64,000 bases of DNA from Nostoc sp. NIES-3756. GTDB taxonomy: Bacteria > Cyanobacteriota > Cyanobacteriia > Cyanobacteriales > Nostocaceae. Below, one piece after another: positions 52,346 to 61,837 of this stretch. Below the pieces are notes generated by a model, which searched no databases, was not told where the DNA came from, and saw only the letters and a list, made by a program, of their open reading frames with translations. Numbering within the stretch: the first letter of the stretch is position 1; the number at the start of each line of letters is the position of its first letter. The position numbers and the translations under genes were made by a program. The stretch lies in the NCBI RefSeq assembly GCF_001548375.1, contig NZ_AP017295.1:5780001-5844000 (forward strand), given 5' to 3'.

Positions 52346-52397
52346 ATTAAAGTGGCTATTAAAGTTGTTCTATATAACTGAGATGTACTCTGTCACA

Positions 52398-53702
52398 TCA
52401 GCGTAATTGAATTTGCTGACGGATGGGAATTTGAATCACAAATGTAGTTCCTTCTCCTGGTGTTGAGAAAAACTTTAGCTTGCCGTTATGTTTTTCTGTA
52501 ATTATTTGATAGGTAATAGACATACCCATGCCTGTTCCTTTACCGATAGGTTTTGTTGTAAAAAATGGATCAAAGATACGCTGTTGAATAATTTCTGGTA
52601 TGCCTGGGCCGTTGTCAGTAATCTCAATTTGTACCGATTGTGAATCAACTACAGATGTGGTAATGATAATGCGTCCTGGTTTATCTTGTATCTCTTTATA
52701 GGTGCGATGAGTATTTATTTCTTCTAAGGCATCGATCGCATTTGCCAAAATATTCATAAATGCTTGATTAAGTTGTCCGGCATAGCATTCAATCAAAGGT
52801 AAATTACCATATTCTCGAATCACTTTGATTTCTGGATGTTCTGGTTTAGCTTTTAGCCGATGTTGCAGAATCATAACAGTGCTATCAATACCCTCGTGAA
52901 TATTTACGGCTTGAAATCCGACTTCATCCATGCGTGAGAAATTGCGTAGCGATCGCACAATTTCGCGGATACGTTGAGTGCCTACTTTCATAGAAGCAAG
53001 AGTTTTAACTACATCTTCTTGCAAAAATTCCAAATCATTTTCTTCTGCTTGCTCTTGAATTTCATCAACAGGCTCAGGGTAATGCTTTTGGTAGAGTTGT
53101 AGAAAATTCAGCAGCGTTTGAGTATAGCCTTCCATGTGTTCTAAGTTGCCATGAATAAAGCTCACAGGATTATTAATTTCATGGGCAACTCCTGCCACTA
53201 ATTGTCCTAAAGTTGCCATCTTTTCTGATTGCACTAACTTAAGTTGTGAGTGTTGCAACTGTTTTAAAGCATCTGTTAATTCTGCGGTGCGCTGGCTGAC
53301 TTGCTGTTCTAGTGTTTGGTGGAAGTGACGCACTTTTAACTGCGTTTTTACACGCACAATTAGTTCAGCTTCTTGAAATGGCTTGGTGATATAATCAACA
53401 GCACCTAAGTTAAACCCATTCACCTTATCAGTGGTTTCAGACAAAGCTGTCATGAAGATGATAGGAATATCTTGGGTGATAGTTGATGCTTTAAGGCGAC
53501 GGCAAGTTTCAAACCCATCAATACCGGGCATCATAACATCAAGTAGAATTAAGCTAGGTAAACTACATTGGGCTTGTTTAATAGCTCGTTCGCCATCGGT
53601 GGCGATCGCTACTTCAAAACCTGCATCTGTCAAAGCCTCAGAAAGTACTTCCAAATTTGCAGGTGTATCATCTACTACTAAAATCAATTCAGATTCTTGC
53701 AT
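52398..53702 (-). CDS. Receiver-histidine kinase (REC-HisKA-HATPase)
   Basis: 434 aa, cytoplasmic. The N-terminal receiver has D11-D12, D55 (LILLDVMMPGIDGF) and the KPF lysine (DYITKPF). A coiled linker (HQTLEQQVSQRTAELTDALK) leads to HisKA with H174 in LVAGVAHEINNPVSFIHG. The ATPase has NAIDAL and GPGIP and a GTGMGMSI box. Such proteins take a phosphoryl group from another kinase and control their own activity. The gene is last in the operon, 11 bp after the hybrid kinase whose C-terminal receiver could supply the signal through an HPt; no HPt gene is seen here. Confidence 0.94.
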   Translation of the reverse strand: MQESELILVVDDTPANLEVLSEALTDAGFEVAIATDGERAIKQAQCSLPSLILLDVMMPGIDGFETCRRLKASTITQDIPIIFMTALSETTDKVNGFNLGAVDYITKPFQEAELIVRVKTQLKVRHFHQTLEQQVSQRTAELTDALKQLQHSQLKLVQSEKMATLGQLVAGVAHEINNPVSFIHGNLEHMEGYTQTLLNFLQLYQKHYPEPVDEIQEQAEENDLEFLQEDVVKTLASMKVGTQRIREIVRSLRNFSRMDEVGFQAVNIHEGIDSTVMILQHRLKAKPEHPEIKVIREYGNLPLIECYAGQLNQAFMNILANAIDALEEINTHRTYKEIQDKPGRIIITTSVVDSQSVQIEITDNGPGIPEIIQQRIFDPFFTTKPIGKGTGMGMSITYQIITEKHNGKLKFFSTPGEGTTFVIQIPIRQQIQLR

Positions 53703-53713
53703 AATTTATTGCT

Positions 53714-55966
53714 TTAAATATTACTTAATTTATTGATAGATTCTTGAAGAAAATTTTCTACATTCTCTAATTGAAAACCTTTGGTAAGTTCAACAAGATG
53801 CCCAACAAACGCAGCGTACTGTTGATTTTTTTGTTCAAGGTTTTGAGCAGATACAACTAATTTTTTTAATCGCCCTTGTTGAGCGAGGTTAAGTAATTCT
53901 TTTAAATCTTCTATTGTGGGTAAAATTATATCTACTGTTGAAGTTTTGGTATGACTATGATTTGGTGCAACACATGATTCAGAGATAGAAAATTCTGAAG
54001 ATTTGTATTTCCAAGTGATTTGTAAATGTTTCTGCAATAGCTTAAATAATTCTTCTGCTTCAACAGGCTTGGCTAAAAAAGCATCGCCACCAGCATCCAA
54101 ACTTTGTTGTTGATCCATTGTAGAAACAGATGCAGAAGACACAATCACGGGAATTGACTTGAAGATTTCTGATTGCTGAATTTGCTGCAAGAATGCGTAC
54201 CCATCCATGACGGGCATTAATAAATCAGTAATGATCAAATCTGGTATGACTTGGGTAAGTTTATTTAAACCATCCTGACCGTTTTCTGCTTCTACTACGC
54301 TAAAACTTAGCGGTTCTAATAAGTTGACAATCACCGAACGATTTTCCCATTTATCGTCTACCACTAAAATCGTTTGTGGTTGTCCTTCATAGCCTACTAA
54401 TTCTTTGCCAGTGGTAGTCATTGCACTTTGTTGCCACTCTATTGCTAGAGGTAAATCTACCTCAAAGGAAAACGTGCTACCAACTCCTAACTCACTTGTT
54501 ACTTGAATCTGGCTGCCCATCAAATTAACAATGTTATGACTGATGGCAAGTCCCAGTCCGGTTCCCTCAGAGTGGCGTTTCTCATCACCAACTTGCTCAA
54601 AAGGTTGGAATATTTTCTCTAAAGAGTCTGCACTTATACCAATACCTGTATCACTAACTTGAAAAATAATTTTAGTAGTAGGTAAATAGGGATGATTACC
54701 TAATTCTGCTTTGCCCTTGTGTAGAGAATTATTTAGCTGTTTAACTATAAATTTAACCTTTCCCTGATCAGTAAACTTGACAGCATTTCCTAACAGATTA
54801 ATTAAAACTTGTCGCAATCGCTTACCATCAACTTCAATCCCATCTGGTAAGTTTGCATCTGGCAAATATACAAATTCGATACCTTTTTGTTCCGCCCGAA
54901 TGCGAATAATCTCCACGACTCCTTGCAAGAAAGATGGCAGATGAATACCTTGTGGTTGTAATTCCAATTTACGGGCTTCAATTTTCGACAAATCAAGGAT
55001 GTCGTTAATCAGAGTCAGCAAATGAGAACCACATTGGTAGATGATGTTAATGCCATTACGTTCTTTTTTGCCCCAACTTTGAGAACGGTTGAGGATTTGA
55101 GCATAACCGAGAATGCCGTTCAGAGGAGTACGCAGTTCATGACTCATATTTGCCAAAAACTCACTCTTAGCTTGATTAGCTAAATCGGCAGCAACTCTTT
55201 TCTGTTCTAATGAGGTGTAGTAATCTGCCAACTGGCTAGCCATCTGGTTAAATTCCTGTGCCAGTTGTTCGATTTCGTCGCCAGTTTTGAGATTTAAACG
55301 GTAGTCCATATTACCACTACCGAGTTTTGTGGCTCCAATCTGAAGGGTTTGAATCGAGCGGATGACTGGCATCAATGTGAGAGCAAACTGAGCGATAAAA
55401 ATCAGTAATACTATGCCAATTAAGATATAAGTAGCAACGGTAGCATTTTGCTGGAATTGCTCCACAGTTATGCGAGTATTAGTATCTTCTTGCTGGACTT
55501 CTTCAACCAGCGCATCAAGAAACAACTGAATATCATCTTGGAATGAATTGATGGCTTTAACATCTTGCTGTGTTTGCACAGTTGAATAACTGGTTTGGTT
55601 TTTTAAACCATCAACTAAACGAACAAGAAATTGATGGCGACGGCGCACCACATTAGGTTGCTTCACTGCTGGGAGCAACTGTTCTAATGCTGCCAAATCT
55701 GTGAGAAAATTAGACATTTCCTGCTGATAGCTGGCTATATCTGCGGCATTGCGATTAAGCAGAAGATAGTTTTTCAAAACCGAAGTTTGTTTTTCTAGGG
55801 AAAGCCGCAAATCCTGGGTTAGACGGACAGATTGATTAGTGCGATCGCGGCTTTGAGTTACTGATTTTTCTATATTTTTAATTAAAAGTGTACTTCCCCC
55901 TAGCAATACACTTACTAAGCCTATAGAAATCGCCGTCGAAGCAATAAACTTAGTGAGTATTTTCAT
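53714..55966 (-). CDS. Membrane hybrid histidine kinase with HAMP domain
   Basis: 750 aa. TM1 about 8-30, a periplasmic helical segment about 31-178 (CHASE3-like by size and pattern), TM2 about 180-200, HAMP about 200-252. HisKA has H276 in [15 protein letters not shown]; the ATPase follows with NAVKF, DTGIGIS and GTGLGLAIS. The receiver (about 533-650) has D581 in [14 protein letters not shown]. The last 60 residues are helical and may be a dimer or docking tail. It overlaps the PhnD-like gene by 4 bp (ATGA), so the periplasmic lipoprotein is a likely input partner. Firm on domains, inferred for the ligand. Confidence 0.95.
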   Translation of the reverse strand: MKILTKFIASTAISIGLVSVLLGGSTLLIKNIEKSVTQSRDRTNQSVRLTQDLRLSLEKQTSVLKNYLLLNRNAADIASYQQEMSNFLTDLAALEQLLPAVKQPNVVRRRHQFLVRLVDGLKNQTSYSTVQTQQDVKAINSFQDDIQLFLDALVEEVQQEDTNTRITVEQFQQNATVATYILIGIVLLIFIAQFALTLMPVIRSIQTLQIGATKLGSGNMDYRLNLKTGDEIEQLAQEFNQMASQLADYYTSLEQKRVAADLANQAKSEFLANMSHELRTPLNGILGYAQILNRSQSWGKKERNGINIIYQCGSHLLTLINDILDLSKIEARKLELQPQGIHLPSFLQGVVEIIRIRAEQKGIEFVYLPDANLPDGIEVDGKRLRQVLINLLGNAVKFTDQGKVKFIVKQLNNSLHKGKAELGNHPYLPTTKIIFQVSDTGIGISADSLEKIFQPFEQVGDEKRHSEGTGLGLAISHNIVNLMGSQIQVTSELGVGSTFSFEVDLPLAIEWQQSAMTTTGKELVGYEGQPQTILVVDDKWENRSVIVNLLEPLSFSVVEAENGQDGLNKLTQVIPDLIITDLLMPVMDGYAFLQQIQQSEIFKSIPVIVSSASVSTMDQQQSLDAGGDAFLAKPVEAEELFKLLQKHLQITWKYKSSEFSISESCVAPNHSHTKTSTVDIILPTIEDLKELLNLAQQGRLKKLVVSAQNLEQKNQQYAAFVGHLVELTKGFQLENVENFLQESINKLSNI

Positions 55967-56922
55967 TTTTCTGGTACTTTTACAGATTGCAAACGGGTAT
56001 AGATTTGCCGCACTTGCTCAAAGTCCGCATCTTTTGCCAAAGTATAGCCAGCAGATTTTGTCCCACTTGCATCCAAAACTCCCACTGGCGCATCAATTAA
56101 AGCTTGCTGTAGTTGTTTGATTACTTCTGGTGATAACTTCTTTGTGTTGACGACAATGGGGTGTGAAGGTATGGGGTCAGACTCCCAAATAACTTTGTAC
56201 TTACTAGCCGATAGTTTTCCTGATTGTTGACTGCGTACAAAGGCAGCTTTATCGCTGGCGATCGCATCGACTAAATCATTCGCTAATTCCTGCTCCACTT
56301 TGTCGTGACTCCCAGGATAGTGAATCTTTGTAAAGTCCCTTGAAGGGTCAATTCCTTGACTTTGCAAAGCATTCAAAGGTAACAAAAATCCAGAGGTAGA
56401 AGATGGACTAACAAAGGCAAAGCGTTTACCTTTTAAATCCTTTAATGATTTAATTCCCTTAGCAGTGTTGGCTGCGATCGCACTAGTGTACCAAGGTCGG
56501 CCAGTAGTTTGATTAATAGGAATAACCAAAGGCTGAATATGAGGATTGCGATTACGGGCTTTAATATAGGTTAAAGCCCCTAAATAAGCCATATCTGCCT
56601 CTTCCTTAACCAATAGCTCTACCGCAGTCTCATAGTCCTTGGTAATTTGGAAAGTCACAGGCATTTTGAGGATTTTCTCTAAATAAGCTGCTAAAGGTTG
56701 TAGTTTCTTTTCCTGCTCCTTAGGACTTTGCGCTGGAATCACTACTACCCGTAAACGCTCCCTGACATTTGGACTAGTCACAGGTTTTGTCTCAACTTGG
56801 GGAGCATTTTTAGAATCGGCTACTGTGCAACCAACAGCGATCGCGCTGATACAAAATAGTAAGCCCAATCCTATGAAACCTCTAAAAAGGCGATGGGTTT
56901 GCTGAATAGAAAATTTTCTCAA
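55963..56922 (-). CDS. PhnD-like phosphate/phosphonate-type binding lipoprotein
   Basis: About 319 aa. Signal peptide with lipobox ISAIAVGC; the cysteine is residue 32 if the start is the TTG at 56922, which has AAGGAG 10 bp upstream. In-frame ATGs at 56952 and 57024 lie upstream without a clear ribosome site. The mature domain has the PhnD pattern: [52 protein letters not shown] and a final [15 protein letters not shown]. It binds a small oxyanion or phosphonate-like ligand. No permease or ATPase gene is near; it overlaps a hybrid kinase gene, so it probably works as a sensor part. Confidence 0.88.
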   Translation of the reverse strand: MRKFSIQQTHRLFRGFIGLGLLFCISAIAVGCTVADSKNAPQVETKPVTSPNVRERLRVVVIPAQSPKEQEKKLQPLAAYLEKILKMPVTFQITKDYETAVELLVKEEADMAYLGALTYIKARNRNPHIQPLVIPINQTTGRPWYTSAIAANTAKGIKSLKDLKGKRFAFVSPSSTSGFLLPLNALQSQGIDPSRDFTKIHYPGSHDKVEQELANDLVDAIASDKAAFVRSQQSGKLSASKYKVIWESDPIPSHPIVVNTKKLSPEVIKQLQQALIDAPVGVLDASGTKSAGYTLAKDADFEQVRQIYTRLQSVKVPEK

Positions 56923-57147
56923 GGGAACATCACTCCTTGATGATTTAATCATCTGGGATTGGTAAATTAAATCCTTTTTTAGAGTTCCCCAAAAATTCCT
57001 AAAAACAACAATGCTCAGAAGCATGAAACTTGATCAAAGCAATCCTGAGCAACTGGCAAAATATATTTATCAATAAATTTCTGCGGCAGAAAGCGTTAAT
57101 CGTTAGTTAATGTAACTAGCATAAATTTTTTTAATTTTATTTAAAAT

Positions 57148-57173
57148 GGTGCGTTAACGTAATGTAACGCACC
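57148..57173 (-). terminator. Hairpin downstream of the universal stress protein gene
   Basis: Perfect 9-bp stem GGTGCGTTA (57148-57156) and TAACGCACC (57165-57173), loop 8 nt, followed on the minus strand by an A/T-rich run. It sits 108 bp beyond the stop of the stress gene and upstream of the PhnD-like gene. It could also be a repeat of the GCGTTA type. The rest of 56953-57280 has no feature. Confidence 0.55.
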
Positions 57174-57280
57174 CAAATAAAACTTATACCAATTCTCAAA
57201 ATTCATCCATAAATTCAAACTCAGAAATCTTGGAGAACTCTGGCTTTCTTAATTTTGAATGAGTGAATTGTGAATTGATA

Positions 57281-57688
57281 TTAAGGTACTATCAACACTG
57301 GGCAAGGAGAAAGGTTAATCACGCGAGTGGTGACGCTATCGGTTGCGCCTTCCTCAGTTAAACCTAGCCCCCGGCAACCCATGATGATTAAATCTGCACC
57401 TATTTCATCGGCAACATCACAAATTGTAAAGGCTGGTTTGCCCTGTCTTTCCAGAACTTCCGAGGGAATACCTTGCTGCAAAAATAAGGCTTGGGCATCC
57501 TTGAGCAGTTTGGCAACGGCTTCTGGAGAAACCATAGGATCAACCTTCGGCTCGTCTGGGGAAGATTCTTCTACCACAGACAGCAGCACTAAGCGACTAC
57601 CGTATTTCTGCACGACATTAGTGACAACATCAGCAGCTTCCCTGGCTTCACGGCTTTGATCGATTGGAAATAGAACTGTCTTAAACAT
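57281..57688 (-). CDS. Universal stress protein (UspA family)
   Basis: 135 aa from the ATG at 57688, chosen because GGAGGTG lies 7 bp upstream; the longer frame to 57742 adds an unlikely Arg-rich lead. The fold starts [20 protein letters not shown] and ends with the ATP-binding motif [20 protein letters not shown] and CPVLIVP, the G-2x-G-9x-G-S/T pattern being slightly altered. Universal stress proteins bind ATP or dimerise and help survival in stress. It diverges from pgk. Family call firm, role unknown. Confidence 0.92.
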   Translation of the reverse strand: MFKTVLFPIDQSREAREAADVVTNVVQKYGSRLVLLSVVEESSPDEPKVDPMVSPEAVAKLLKDAQALFLQQGIPSEVLERQGKPAFTICDVADEIGADLIIMGCRGLGLTEEGATDSVTTRVINLSPCPVLIVP

Positions 57689-57775
57689 CGCTGCACCTCC
57701 GCACCCCCGTCTCCGGTAAAATCTGGATGGTTCTACTTTCAAAACAATAACAAAAAGGCAATCAGGAGGGTGGCT

Positions 57776-58978
57776 GTGTCTAAAAAAACTGTAGCAAGTT
57801 TATCTGCTGCTGATATCTCTGGTAAACGCGCTTTAGTACGTGTTGACTTCAACGTGCCTTTAGACGAGCAAGGCAACATCACAGACGATACTCGCATTCG
57901 TGCGGCTCTGCCAACCATCCAAGATTTGACGAAAAAGGGCGCTAAGGTCATCTTAACCAGCCATTTTGGTCGTCCCAAGGGTGTAGATGAGAAGTTGCGT
58001 CTCACACCAGTTGCCAAGCGTCTTTCTGAGTTGTTGGGGCAAGAAGTTATCAAAACCAATGACTCGATTGGTGATGAAGTTGCGGCTAAGGTGGCGGCTT
58101 TGCAAAATGGCCAAGTTCTGTTACTGGAAAATGTCCGTTTTTATAAAGAAGAAGAAAAAAACGACCCTGAATTTGCCAAAAAATTGGCGGCTAATGCTGA
58201 TTTTTACGTAAATGATGCTTTCGGTACTGCTCACCGCGCTCATGCTTCTACTGAAGGTGTGACTAAGTTCCTTAGCCCTTCTGTAGCTGGATACTTAGTG
58301 GAAAAAGAATTGCAATACTTGCAAAGTGCAATTGAAAATCCTCAACGTCCTTTGGCAGCAATTATTGGTGGTTCCAAAGTTTCCAGCAAAATTGGTGTGA
58401 TTGAAACCCTACTGGAGAAGTGCGACAAGCTAATTATCGGTGGTGGGATGATTTTCACCTTCTATAAAGCGCGTGGTTTGAATGTTGGTAAGTCTCTGGT
58501 GGAAGAAGACAAGCTAGAGTTGGCGAAGTCTTTGGAAGCGAAGGCGAAGGAACGGGGCGTTAGCTTACTACTACCAACAGATGTAGTAGTTGCTGATAAC
58601 TTCGCGCCTGATGCCAATTCCCAAACCGTTAGCATCGAAAACATCCCTGATGGTTGGATGGGTTTGGATATCGGCCCCGATTCTGTTAAGGTCTTCCAAG
58701 AGGCTCTAGCAGATACAAAAACCGTAATTTGGAACGGGCCTATGGGTGTGTTTGAGTTTGATAAATTTGCTGTGGGTACAGAAGCGATCGCTCATACTCT
58801 AGCAGACATCAGCAAAACAGGCACAACTACCATTATCGGTGGTGGTGACTCGGTGGCGGCTGTAGAAAAAGTAGGTTTGGCTGATCAAATGAGCCATATC
58901 TCTACAGGTGGCGGCGCTAGCTTAGAGTTACTTGAGGGTAAGGTATTGCCCGGTATCGCCGCTTTAGATGAGGCGTAA
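57776..58978 (+). CDS. pgk: Phosphoglycerate kinase
   Basis: About 400 aa, with the GTG at 57776 favoured because AGGAGG (57764-57769) is 6 bp upstream; the GTG at 57770 abuts it. It makes 1,3-bisphosphoglycerate from 3-phosphoglycerate in the Calvin cycle and the reverse in glycolysis. N-terminal substrate motif [12 protein letters not shown] and SHFGRPKG are near residues 18-65. The ATP domain has [19 protein letters not shown] and the C-terminal [13 protein letters not shown]. All expected motifs are intact. Single gene, divergent from the stress protein. Confidence 0.98.
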   Translation: MSKKTVASLSAADISGKRALVRVDFNVPLDEQGNITDDTRIRAALPTIQDLTKKGAKVILTSHFGRPKGVDEKLRLTPVAKRLSELLGQEVIKTNDSIGDEVAAKVAALQNGQVLLLENVRFYKEEEKNDPEFAKKLAANADFYVNDAFGTAHRAHASTEGVTKFLSPSVAGYLVEKELQYLQSAIENPQRPLAAIIGGSKVSSKIGVIETLLEKCDKLIIGGGMIFTFYKARGLNVGKSLVEEDKLELAKSLEAKAKERGVSLLLPTDVVVADNFAPDANSQTVSIENIPDGWMGLDIGPDSVKVFQEALADTKTVIWNGPMGVFEFDKFAVGTEAIAHTLADISKTGTTTIIGGGDSVAAVEKVGLADQMSHISTGGGASLELLEGKVLPGIAALDEA

Positions 58979-59280
58979 GAGGAATTAGGGGTTAGAGATT
59001 AGAGACTAGGAATTTATTAAATTACGCAATGTGCAATTTATTTATGTAAACCCCTCTCCAAACCTCTCCCCTAAAAGGACAGAGGCTTTAATTCTTACTC
59101 CCCTTCCCTACAAGGGAAGGGGTTGGGGGTTAGGTTTGAGAGAAACTTGCACAAAGCGTTAAATCACAATTCCCTAACCTCTAACCTCTAGCCTTCTACA
59201 AAAAATATATGTAACCAAAATGGCTGGAGTGGACGCAAAAGTTACAAGCGATGTCAACTATGAACTAACGACTAATAACT
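58979..59280. repeat. Intergenic region carrying a palindromic repeat copy
   Basis: At 59048-59138 lies a copy of the element found in cheW, in the reverse orientation: first CCTCTCCCCT/AGGACAGAGG (imperfect), then CCCCTTCCCT/AGGGAAGGGG (perfect). Heptad-like units (ACTAACGACTAATAACTATG) run up to the start of the next gene at 59281. A TTAGAGATTAGAGACTAGG tandem lies near 58990. No gene. Confidence 0.8.
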
Positions 59281-60186
59281 ATGTATAAAAATTTGGCGAT
59301 CGCTATTTTCGGTTTAACTTTGACAACGGTTCTACCTAGTGCTGCATTGGCGGAAACTGTAATGCAAAAGGTGGCGCATACAGGGGTATTAACTGCGGGG
59401 ACGAGTAGAGACGCTATGCCTTTTGCTTATACCAATGAGAAGGGACAGTTGATTGGCTACTCTGTTGATATGTTGTCTGTAATTAAACAACAGTTAGAAA
59501 AAGATTTGGGTAGGAAAATACAATTAAAATTAGTTCCGCTTACTCCTGCACAAAGGATTCCTAAAATAGTTAATAGACAAGTTGATATTGTTTGTGACGC
59601 TAGTAGTTTTACTTGGGAACGAGATAAAAAGATTGATTTTTCTGTTAGTTATGGTGCTACTGGTACGCAATTATTAGTTAAGTCTGGGAGTAATTTAGAT
59701 TCGCCTGAATCTCTCATCGGTAAACGCATTGGTGTATTACCACAAACTACTAATGAATTGGCAATGAAGCGGGTACAACCCAAAGCTAAATTAGTATATT
59801 TGAAAAGCCGCGCTGAAGGGTATAAGGCTTTGCAAGAAGGGAAAATAGATGCTTTTTCATCTGATAGTATTCTGTTAGAGGGTTGGTTGCAAAGGGCAAA
59901 AAACCCTGATGATTTTGCGATCATACCTGCGCGTCCCTATTCACGCGAGGGTATTGCCTGCATGGTTCCTGAGAATAACTCGAAATTTCTTGATTCTGTG
60001 AATTATTCTCTGGTGAAGTTTATGCAGGGATTTGTTAATAATGATAAGCGATATGTAACGATTTTTGATCGTTGGTTTGGCTCTAAAGGTGCTGTGTTTC
60101 TTAATCAAGATTTACGTGATTTGATGAAGGAAACCATGCAGTTATTTATTGAATTTCGAGAGGAAATTCCTCAGCGTGAACTTTAG
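59281..60186 (+). CDS. Family 3 extracellular solute-binding protein (amino-acid ABC transporter type)
   Basis: 301 aa. The signal peptide (MYKNLAIAIFGLTLTTVLPS, then AALAET) exports it. The two-lobe fold begins HTGVLTAGTSRDAMPFAYTN and continues GQLIGYSVDMLSVIKQQLEK; the ligand-binding arginine and aspartate are expected in IVNRQVDIVCDASSFTWERD. It binds a polar amino acid or similar, substrate not readable. No permease gene is in the window, so it may be an orphan or serve another transporter. Its ATG directly follows heptad repeats (CTAATAACT), and no good Shine-Dalgarno is visible. Confidence 0.88.
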   Translation: MYKNLAIAIFGLTLTTVLPSAALAETVMQKVAHTGVLTAGTSRDAMPFAYTNEKGQLIGYSVDMLSVIKQQLEKDLGRKIQLKLVPLTPAQRIPKIVNRQVDIVCDASSFTWERDKKIDFSVSYGATGTQLLVKSGSNLDSPESLIGKRIGVLPQTTNELAMKRVQPKAKLVYLKSRAEGYKALQEGKIDAFSSDSILLEGWLQRAKNPDDFAIIPARPYSREGIACMVPENNSKFLDSVNYSLVKFMQGFVNNDKRYVTIFDRWFGSKGAVFLNQDLRDLMKETMQLFIEFREEIPQREL

Positions 60187-60189
60187 AGG

Positions 60190-60225
60190 ATGTTTTTTAA
60201 ACGCAGAGGGGCGCGGAGGGTTTTT
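60190..60225. repeat. CGCAGAGG-type repeat between converging genes
   Basis: AACGCAGAGGGGCGCGGAGG at 60200-60217 repeats the unit near 8900. Related fragments lie near 30650, 49790 and 61740. Confidence 0.65.
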
Positions 60226-60227
60226 GT

Positions 60228-61724
60228 CTAATCAGCTAATAGTTCTAGGATGACTCCGTTAGTCCAGCCGAAGCCGATTTCGTTGGAACTGTAGCCAAAG
60301 CTGATTTCGTCGGAAACTTGAGCAGAACAACGCTCAACATCGTATTTTTCTACGAAGAAGCCATATTTGGTAAATTCTTTGATAGCCATGTTGAGGAATC
60401 TTTGGGCGATGTCATCTGCTTCGGTATGATATCCATAGCGGTGGAGTCCTTGGACAGCAATTAAAGTAAGTGGGGCCCAGCCAAAAGGCGCGTCCCATTG
60501 ATTTCCGGTAATGTGGGTACTAGTTAAGATTCCTCCTGGCGCTACAAATGATGTAAGATTTTTTACGATTTTTTGAGCTTGTTCAGGGGAGGCTAGACCT
60601 GTCCAGAGAGGGTAGAAGGTAGTGGCAAACTCATAATTACGACGCTTATTACTGTAAAAGTGATAGTCTAAGTAAAGCCCTTTTTCTTCATCCCATAAGT
60701 ATTGATTAATACGGTCGCTTCGGAGACTGGCGTGATCGCTCCATTGTTGTCCCAGTTCTGGATTCCCTAAAATATCGTAAATTTGCGCTATGTCTTGTTC
60801 CATTTGATAAAGCAAGCTGTTCAAGCAAACAGGCGCATAATGGATGATATCGATGCTGAAGGGGCCAAAGCGGTTGGTGATATCAAAACCAGACTCGCGC
60901 ATGGTGCGATCGCCTTTATAAAATAACTCTGTTAGTTCGTCTTTTTCTCGGTCATAAAACAAGCTGACATCATAATCATCAATTTCATGTGCTTTGTAAT
61001 ATTCCTTGACACGTTCGTAATGGCTGCGTCCTTCCTCGTCGATTTCGGAAAATAATACTTCTGGTGCTGGGCCTTCCCCTAAAGCAAAGTATCGGGATAA
61101 GCCTGTGGCTGGGTTGAGATGGGGCGGTACTACCCAGTAGTAGTAAAATTGTTCCAGTAATGGCAAGGTGGATTTTAACCATGCTTCATCTTGGGTGTGT
61201 TGGAATAAAGCCAGCACCATCAAACTGAGGACGGGGGGTTGCGATCGCGATAGCATATAGGTACGGTTGGCATTGAGGATTGTACCGTAATGCTGTACTT
61301 GGTAAAGTAGTTGATCAACTTGGCTTTGGGCTAGTTCCCATTCTTCATCTCGCAACAGTCCTAATAAGATAAAGTAGCTGTCCCAACCATACATTTCATT
61401 GAAACGTCCGCCAGGGACGACGTAAGGGCCAGGCAGATATAAGAGTCCATGTTGGTGGATGGCTTCGGCTTCGCTGGGTAGGGTGCGAATTTCTATCTGC
61501 TGCATTTCTTTTGCAGATAGCGATCGCTCTAATACTGACTTGACTGTATTACAGTCTTCTTGGGGGGAGATGTAGACAAGCCAAGGGGTGTTGGGTGGGT
61601 GTTCGAGTTTGGTGTCTTGGGCGGACTCTAGTAGGTGTTCGTGGGAACGGGTGAGGGTTTTCCAGGTCTTTTTGATGTAGGTGCGGACGGTGGTGATGGG
61701 GGGGTTGGCTAGTTGTTTGGTCAT
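60228..61724 (-). CDS. treH: Trehalase (GH37-type)
   Basis: About 498 aa from the ATG at 61724 (a TTG six codons earlier is less likely). Both trehalase signatures are visible: PGGRFNEMYGWDSYF near residues 104-118 and QWDAPFGWAPLT near 405-416. It splits trehalose into two glucose units. The catalytic domain is an (alpha/alpha)6 barrel; no signal peptide, so intracellular. It lies 113 bp after treY on the same strand. In Anabaena PCC 7120, from memory, treZ, treY and treH form one drought-related gene set in this order, which fits this locus; treZ would be outside the window. Confidence 0.92.
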   Translation of the reverse strand: MTKQLANPPITTVRTYIKKTWKTLTRSHEHLLESAQDTKLEHPPNTPWLVYISPQEDCNTVKSVLERSLSAKEMQQIEIRTLPSEAEAIHQHGLLYLPGPYVVPGGRFNEMYGWDSYFILLGLLRDEEWELAQSQVDQLLYQVQHYGTILNANRTYMLSRSQPPVLSLMVLALFQHTQDEAWLKSTLPLLEQFYYYWVVPPHLNPATGLSRYFALGEGPAPEVLFSEIDEEGRSHYERVKEYYKAHEIDDYDVSLFYDREKDELTELFYKGDRTMRESGFDITNRFGPFSIDIIHYAPVCLNSLLYQMEQDIAQIYDILGNPELGQQWSDHASLRSDRINQYLWDEEKGLYLDYHFYSNKRRNYEFATTFYPLWTGLASPEQAQKIVKNLTSFVAPGGILTSTHITGNQWDAPFGWAPLTLIAVQGLHRYGYHTEADDIAQRFLNMAIKEFTKYGFFVEKYDVERCSAQVSDEISFGYSSNEIGFGWTNGVILELLAD

Positions 61725-61837
61725 GGGTTTTATCTCACGCAAAGGCGCAGAGACGCAAAGGATGGAAGGTTTAAAAGGTTTTTTAAGCTGTTTATCTCAT
61801 TGTGGGGTGGGCATCTTGCCCGCCCCTGTTGTATTCA
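61725..61837. other. Short gap between treY and treH with repeat
   Basis: Holds CACGCAAAGGCGCAGAGACGC near 61737-61757, of the CGCAGAGG family, and GGTGGGCATCTTGCCCGCC, a short hairpin (GGGC/GCCC) near 61805. No gene. Confidence 0.55.
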
